Source of the DNA: Hanleya hanleyi
Taxonomy: Eukaryota; Mollusca; Polyplacophora; Lepidopleurida; Hanleyidae
Assembly: GCA_036873755.1 (NCBI GenBank)
Contig: JAVTVY010018731.1
Span: 1 to 64,000 of the forward strand
Reading direction: 5' to 3'
DNA length: 64,000 bases
Shown here: positions 57,241 to 64,000 of the stretch, one piece after another
How the letters are laid out: the number at the start of each line of letters is the position of its first letter
Numbering within the stretch: position 1 is the stretch's first letter
Translations under genes and position numbers: made by a program
Notes under the pieces: generated by a model
Told to the model about the DNA's origin: nothing
Database searches by the model: none
The model's input: the letters and a program-made list of their open reading frames with translations, nothing else

Positions 57241-57389
57241 TTTTCGCCATTTTTCCTAAAAATTTCTGCTTTTTCGCGATGAAATGTGGACAAAAACTAT
57301 TTCACTCCACATCACATTAACATTTACTAATTTATCATGCAATTTTTGGGGAGAAAAAGTATAAATAAAAAAATCGAAAAATCTGTTTC

Positions 57390-57900
57390 GCTTATATTTT
57401 CAAGAGTTATGGCCCTTTGTTCCTGAAATCTCCGTGAATTGGGATTTGTCCGGGCTGGATCTCGGTTAATATTGTATGGACAATTATGGAATTTGCACGA
57501 TATGTGCCAATGCCCCGTAGTTGTGCAGCGTGAAGTTTCTCCGCGTTTCACGTATATTTTCAAGAGTCACAGCCCTTTTTTCTTCAAATTGTTGTGAATT
57601 GGGACTTGTCCGGGCTGGATCTCGGTTAATATTGTATGGACAATTATGAAATTTGCAGGATATGTGGTCAGTGCCCTGTAGTTGTGCAACGTGAAGTTTC
57701 TCCGCGTTTCGCGTATATTTTCAAGAGTGATGGCCCTTTTTTCTTCAAATCTTTGTGAATTGGGACTTGTTTGGGCTAGATCTCGGTTAATATTGTATGG
57801 ACAAGTATGAAAGTACGATATGTGGTCGATGCCCCATAGTTGTGCAGCGTGAAGTTTCTCTGCGTTCGGTTATATTTTCAAGAGTTATGGCCCTTCGGTT
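57390..57900. repeat. About 160-bp tandem repeat, 3.5 copies
   Basis: TATTTTCAAGAGT plus TATGGCCCTT recurs at 57395, 57555, 57716 and 57873 (spacings 160, 161 and 157). Each copy also carries GGGCTGGATCTCGGTTAATA and GTTGTGCAGCGTGAAGTTTC. Confidence 0.92.
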
Positions 57901-58399
57901 ATCCAACCTGAGTGAATGGGATATATTTATTTGTGCAGGATGGATCTCGGTCCATAACCGATTTGGACTGGGAAAATGGCTATATATATGTAATTCTACA
58001 TTCCAAAGCAGACCACATAGGTCCTGAAGTATGAAATTGCCCCAAAAAGAGTGAATTGGTTGCAAAATTCAAAGTTCACTGATCGCTTCATAACTTCACC
58101 ACAATATACTCCAAAGGAATGTAGGTCTCAATAACCAGATCACATTTTCGGATATGGCGAAAGCCCCGGCAACCATCTTACATCAAAACATTGTATCATC
58201 ACTTGTTGGTCGATACTTGGAATATGTATTATGCGAGGCATGGCAAAACAAGTGACTTAAACAGAATTTTTATAATTATCCAAATCAGGCCTCTACCGAC
58301 CAATACAGAACAGCACAATGGCGGGGCAGTGTCTGATTAAAGCGGAAGGGAGGGGGGCATACAATTGAGCAATCTGTGATTGTTTCCTTCCTGTGTTTG

Positions 58400-58770
58400 T
58401 TTTCGTTTTTAGTTGTCGAGAAAGGGTGAACTATTACTGCTGCTTTCCCTGGTAAATTTGATATTCGGATGCAGCGTTTGCAAAATATGATAGACAGTTT
58501 ATACGTCACATTTAGACTCCTGCCATAAGAGGAAACAATCATGCATATATAGTTCCCATACGGTTCTGGAAGCCGTAATTTGCTGTGGACCATATTTGTT
58601 ACCTACGGCATCAAGTAATTTTTCCTCTAGATACGCTAAAGTCTTTGTAGCGTACGTGGGGGCCATTTTAATTCCCATTGCTGTGCCAAGAATAAAAAAA
58701 GTTTTTTCATTGCGTCGTTTATTAAATCCAATTCGATCGCGGCTCATTTCATGAGCATCTGTGTGTGTGC
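58400..58770 (-). pseudogene. Penelope-like RT fragment
   Basis: Minus strand LGTAMGIKMAPTYATKTLAY (about 58690-58630), then ELYMHDCFLLWQ (about 58560-58525) and HPNIKFTRESS with PFLDN. M-G-x-K-M-A-P-x-Y-A and Y-x-D-D-C-F are the signature of Penelope RTs. Here the first catalytic aspartate of the Y-L-D-D block is histidine, so the copy is catalytically dead. Confidence 0.8.
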
Positions 58771-59185
58771 CACAATTGGTTACATTGGTCTTGGTGACCA
58801 ATAACATATGCAAAACAAAGCAAAACAAAACGAAACTAATATATTGATACGCAAGATATAACAAGAAGCAAAAATGATAATTACAGAGAACAATCAAATT
58901 AAAACCAACTTCCTAGGAACAATAGTAGAACTGTGTGAAACACACTTGCATATTTTTTTATTTTGGACTCTGTAAAAATATACCCAAGTCTGGCAATAAA
59001 AGAAGGACAACATTATAGAGTAGTTAATTGGATTAATGCCCATACTGGTTCTCTTCATGGCAGACAAATAAAAAGTCTGTTCAACGTATACTACAAAATA
59101 AAGCATCACCGATTTTTATGATTATCCAAACAAGAAAAACTGAATGAAGCATGTCATATCCCATGCCATCTAAGGTCTGTTCACT

Positions 59186-59760
59186 CTATTGAAAAAAAAA
59201 TCTGATGAAATGAAGTTCTTTAACCCTATCCGGCCTGGGCTTTTTGGGAGCTGTCGTGGGCTGGGGGGAGGGGGGGGGGGGCGGCATTGTATCCCAGATA
59301 ATAAAACAGTCATCTAGGTACCTATTGAAACAATCTTGAACATACGATTGCAGATTTGATCCCTGTGAGTTGCCGTTATATTTGTACGGCTGGTGTCCCA
59401 GATATTCCAAAACTAAGGTCGCATAAGTGGGTGCAAATTTGGTGTCCATGGTCATTCGTATTTGTTGACGGTAATTTTGATCTCCGAATTGGAATGAATT
59501 ATTTTCCAGAATTAGCTGGATAGTGGAAAGGATAAGTTATCTGTTGAAACGGGCATTGATCTTTTCGAAGTGATTATTTAACCAAATTTCGACAGCTTCA
59601 AGTCCAAGTGTGTGAGTGACTATATAGGGTGACATCTAGGGTACAGAAAACTTCCCCATCTTTAATTGTATCGGGAAGATGATTGAGGAAATCAATATCT
59701 TCTTTTACATAGGATGACACTGGCAGAATAAAAAGACTTAATCGAATTTAGTGGAACAGA
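59186..59760 (-). pseudogene. Penelope-like RT fragment, second copy
   Basis: Minus strand, in order: VKEDIDFLNHLPDTIKDGEV (about 59715-59655), TLDVT, the motif A region (about 59650-59625), NNSFQFGDQNYRQQIRM and MDTKFAPTYATLVLEYLG (59455-59390), and RYLDDCFIIWD with both aspartates kept (about 59325-59293). A G-rich run (59263-59281, read as polyproline) follows and ends the homology. Frameshifts lie between the segments. Confidence 0.8.
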
Positions 59761-60099
59761 CGTGTACGGCATATAACAATACCAACTATGTTTTTGAAAA
59801 ACTGCGTTTGCATGTGGTAAATAATTAGTAATGAATAAAAAACTATTCGGATATATAGCATAACTATACTGTATTTTCCTTAAAGTATTTTCACATCTTT
59901 CGATGTTCTTAAGTGAGAATACAGATACAATTGTAAGCGAGGTTATATAAATGAGAGATTGTCAGGCGATATATATGCCTGCGATACAGACATCATATAT
60001 GCCCATTCATATCCGTGATTGTAATATGACAGGGGTAGTAAATTATCACTATCGGCCCATGTTTAAGACCGTTTAAACCACCGGAAGAACTTGATGCTA

Positions 60100-61290
60100 A
60101 AGGTCACATACCGTACAGACATGTATCCACATGGGATTTCTCGACTCTCTATACTACAATCCCTCATCAGGACCTTATTGACCGTCTAAGTTCATTAATA
60201 GTATATGTTCAAGAAAACTGATCGTAGATATATTAATGTCAGAAGCCATAAAGCATTCTTTAGCTCTACTACATACAAGAGATATCATTCATGGGATGTT
60301 TCTTTGTTTATAGAGTTGCTTGAATTTCTCATTAAAAATATTTATGTGAAATTTGGCAACACAATATATCAGCAGCATATAGGTATTCCAATGGGTACTA
60401 ATTGTATCTGTATCTGTTATCTTTTGAATATGACTATATGCAGGCGCTTTCAAAAACCGATCCATTCAAAGCCCGTTCCTTCTCATTCACCAAACGCTAT
60501 ATAGACGATCTTCTCGCTGTGGATAATCGCTATATAAATGACGGAGTGAAGGATATATATCCACCTTCACTGGATTTGAAGGAAACTACAGACAGCCCTA
60601 CAGGCACATAAAAATGAAGCGGGCATTCTCTCTCGTCGACTTCATGACAAAATAGATGATTACAATTTCAACATCGTAAACTATCCCTTTCTGGACAGTA
60701 ATATTTCAGTGGGACCTGCATATGGCGTATACATATCTCGCTTAGTAGCATTTGCTAGATCCTGTGTTAAATGTGACGATTTTAATCAACGTCACAAAAC
60801 ATTGTTACAGAAACTTATAAAACAGGGCTATTCCACCAAACGTCTCCACTCAAAGTTTCTCAAATTTGGCGATACATATCGTAGTGTGCAAGATCTATGG
60901 CGCTACGTTTCGTAACTTGTGTCTAATTCCGCTTAACCCGGGACTAGGGGCCGTATGAACCCATGCACGTCAAGATCCTCATGGTACTCATATGAACAGT
61001 CACAATCAAAGCGTGGCTGAGATACATCATTCTTTAGATGACGACTTTACAACGAATTATGGATTAAGAATACTGATCAGCGATACGGATTTGATATTTT
61101 TGGAACATCATGATGTCTTGCCGGCATCATTGAAAACTGTTGACCGCTTCTCTCTTGCAGGAAACAAGCATATGTTTATGTATACTATGATTGTCTTTTT
61201 GAATTTGGTGCTAATACTGTTATATGGAATATGGAATAGGTCTTGGATTATGGACGCGGATATTCTCTAATGGACGACGGCTGAATTATG
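60100..61290 (+). pseudogene. Penelope-type family B, longest copy with RT
   Basis: The plus strand encodes YINVRSHKAFF, SWDVSLFIELLEFLIKNIYV and QQHIGIPMGTNC (60370-60405). After a frameshift it gives RYIDDLLAVDN (60495-60527), IYPPSLDLKETTDS, then YGVYISRLVAFARSCVKCDD (60721-60780) and SKFLKFGDTYRSVQDLWRYV. It ends with the 92-residue ORF at 60992-61270 that covers the shared tail (SVAEIHHSLDDDFTTNYG). The RT signature I-G-I-P-M-G-T plus Y-I-D-D marks a retroelement related to Penelope or a similar RT group. This copy supplies the reference for the family-B fragments elsewhere. Confidence 0.75.
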
Positions 61291-64000
61291 GATGACGGAC
61301 TAGACGCTTGTAACCTTGTTCGGGGCTTGACTGGAACGAGATCTTTTTACGCGATCTTACGCAGGTGTGACCGGAAGTGCACCCTGCACCGGAATCTCCA
61401 CTGCAGATGCGTATACACGAGAAGACCCAGTTTCTCTACTACATGTACTGAGACAGCAAGAGGCAAACGTACCTAATGTTACGACAAATTGAATGATTTC
61501 ATGGTTCATCTCTTAAATTCAACTACATGTAAGTTCGACAGTTAATGTGGATTGATGTGACGACATATATATTTCGTGAAGTTGATGGAGATGTAGAAGA
61601 ATTAACAAGGATTTTAGCTAATTTAAATATATATTTATCCCATTACCTATATATAAGGTAAACATAATTCTATTTTTCAAATCAAATGTTACGGTAAATG
61701 CAATTTTTATTTTGAAAAATGTTATGAAGTCCATCACACACTATAAATTTGAAGTCCAGAATAATGACAACGACACATGTGAACGCAGTCTGAATTTTGA
61801 GTAAAATAGAAAGCCACAAAAGATTTGGGTGGAAAATCCAGAAAGAGTAAATACAGTTCAGTATGAATTGAAAGAAATTGTGCAAAGCAAGGTTTTATTA
61901 CACAGAGAACACCTATGTGGCACTAATGCTGATAGCAATATTAGCGGAAAAAGTATGTTTCAGAAGAAGCACATACGGTTGATCCTTTTCTGAAAGCACA
62001 AGTAAAGCAGTTCTGAATATTGTGTAAAATTATGAAATGTTCAGAAGGCACAAAGAGACCGCAATCTGCTGAGATCTCGGTTACATGATAATGTCCCGAA
62101 GGCGCGAATAGAACACAGTCCGAGTAGTAAAGAAAACTGAGCTATCACTCTGGGGCAAATTTTCGTCGTTTTCTTTCGCCATTACCAATGTTGGATGTTC
62201 CGTCCCCACGTTGGTCTCGATTATCTGAGTGTTGATTTCTTATTCAGACACACAACCAAATGAACATTGCTATCATAATGCCCCAAACATGCTGGAGACA
62301 TTACGAACCGTTCTCGACCAGTAGTCGGTGCAATCGTTGTTTTGTTGCTGGCTTAACATGGCTGAAGACGGATTTCCTGACCCATAGATGCCGACATCAA
62401 CTTCTGTATTATATTTCTTCAAAATTCCACCGAGATGTCAATGATATTTCTATAAAATTTTAACGTTTTTTTTATTTCAGTCAGAGATATTTCCTTTCAG
62501 ATTTTGTCCTTTTATTTCAGTGTTATTTGGTTGAAATGTCGCTGAGATCTCGCCAAAATTGTGATGAAATTTTACTGATCTTTTAGAATTTTGACTTTTT
62601 ATTTCAGTGTTATTTGTCTGAAATATCACCGAAATGTTGGTGTACCAGACCATATAGTGGCAACGTGAACATTGCCCTTGCATATACGTAGGAACCAATA
62701 GGATTGAGTACTGGGTCCCCATAGTATTTACAGATTTAACGACGTTTGAGCTTAGCTGAGTCTTCAGTGCTGTGGACACGAAGAGAGTTGCCTTCTTTTG
62801 GAAGAGAGGTCTAAAGAGGGGAAGCAATTCTAGCCTTTCAAGTCTGATCAGACAGTACATTGTATATATTGATTATAACTTTAACCATAATTTATTCATC
62901 CACAAACATATCTATGATTTGGGAGATTGTAATCTCGGTGAAATTACATTGATAATCTTCTTCAGAATCACTAAGTATTTATTGCATGCATGTTGTTTTC
63001 AATCTGCGAACATTAAATGTTCAATAACCATTAATTTCAGAACTTTCACTGAGATTACTGTAATTCTACTGGAATTCTACTAAACGAATTCCACTGACAA
63101 TGACCGGAATTCTAGCGAGACTCCAGTAATTCCATTGGAATTTCACTGGAATGTAGAAGACATGTTCACTGGAGAAGTAATGTACTTTGAGTGACTGGTT
63201 CATTTTTATTTCTATAATCACTAATTATCGTCCAAAGAGCAACAGATTTGGATCCAATTTAAGGTGTTGGATAAAGTCCGACTTTGATCCCAAATAAGGA
63301 TATTTCTTGGATTTTTGAATGCCAGTAAATTGGCTAATGCGTTTGTACGGAAATCCGATTTTCATTAGGACACCTCAAAATAATTTGAGGAATCCACCAG
63401 ATTACCGAAAATATTTTGCCAATCTGGGTGGAAATAATAGTGTGTGGAATCTCGAATCTCGCTGAGTTGAATTACCAGAATGTTTGGATCCACGTGCGTG
63501 AATTGCGATGAAAAGCAAGGCCTGCAGCATATCCAGATACATCAGAAATATATGTATGAGATGGGCTTTAACGCTGTTTTAATTCAATCACAGGAACTGC
63601 ATTTTCCCACCCAAACACATTTCAGTAGCCCAGTGATCAGATCTATCTGGATGGAATTACTTAAAAGACATGTAGTTTCCCCTACATTTCGGAGCCATGT
63701 GGTCATCAAATCTATTAGGGCCACTAATTCGAGGAAAACTTTGGGGATGATTGGAGGTTAATATGGCGACTAGATTATTTAGAGCATTCAATGTGAATCA
63801 CTGGAAAATCTGGTAGATACATCAATATAAAAGCAAATTGACAGCTTCATATGTTTACGGGGAGAGAAGTGTGCTGTTTCCATATCAAAATAGAAGATTT
63901 TGCACAAATACGCTACTCCAAGACGCTGTTATCAAAAAACCATAAGACACACGGCCTACACAATACTCAGAGCATAAGACAAGATAACATACTTTTCGCT
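61290..64000. other. No recognisable gene; short repeats
   Basis: AT-rich. An imperfect tandem pair with period 87 is marked by ATTTCAGTGTTATTT at 62514 and 62601. A cluster of CTGGAATTC/AATTCCA words occupies 63070-63160. ORFs such as 62772-63083 and 63480-63761 have no recognisable motif. Confidence 0.4.

Overview
The window looks like a stretch of an animal nuclear genome, AT-rich, intron-containing and dense with decayed transposons. A gastropod mollusc, perhaps abalone-like, fits best. This is inference from three things: SINE-like tails that end in CACT/ACTC tandem runs, the mix of Tx1-type and CR1-like LINEs with Penelope-like elements, and a gene of the von Willebrand D and EGF (VWDE) family. 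I see no bacterial-style operons, CRISPR array, rRNA or convincing tRNA.

Layout. 1-9400: a CR1/Jockey-type LINE remnant, a long G-poor decayed satellite (3030-5800) and a 32-bp minisatellite. 9417-18885: eight plus-strand exons of a VWDE-like secreted or extracellular protein. All splice junctions are GT-AG and in phase. The gene is partial at both ends, and its 4-kb intron carries Penelope-like remnants. 19230-31480: repeat debris, a candidate secreted ORF, two DNA-transposon-like elements whose ends are built of short palindromic words (22253-26085 and 28389-29491), and a 42-bp minisatellite with a 174-bp higher-order period. 31478-45365: a palindrome-word element present twice in opposite orientation, a decayed Tx1-type LINE, another LINE 3' end, a Ty3/gypsy gag-protease remnant, 72-bp and about 150-bp tandem arrays (the latter with evenly spaced NRF1-type palindromes), and an inverted pair of short ORFs around a decayed THAP-like segment.

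45413-50449: a TATA box and signal-peptide first exon with a clean splice donor. About 590 bp downstream, in the presumed first intron, lies a LINE with an intact 1275-residue endonuclease/reverse transcriptase ORF, a poly(A) tail and a target-site duplication. 52077-56960: a minisatellite, then a minus-strand Polinton/Maverick-like capsid block (protease, major capsid, a small capsid-associated protein and possibly a minor capsid protein). The block is frameshifted throughout and is interrupted by the tail of a repeat seen elsewhere in the window. 57090-61290: tandem repeats and several Penelope-type RT remnants. 61290-64000: nothing I can name beyond short repeats.

The only host genes supported are the VWDE-like gene and, more weakly, the first exon at 45472. 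Everything else readable is mobile DNA or tandem repeat. The most unusual theme is three sequence-unrelated elements with the same design: termini packed with 14-16 bp perfect or near-perfect palindromes.
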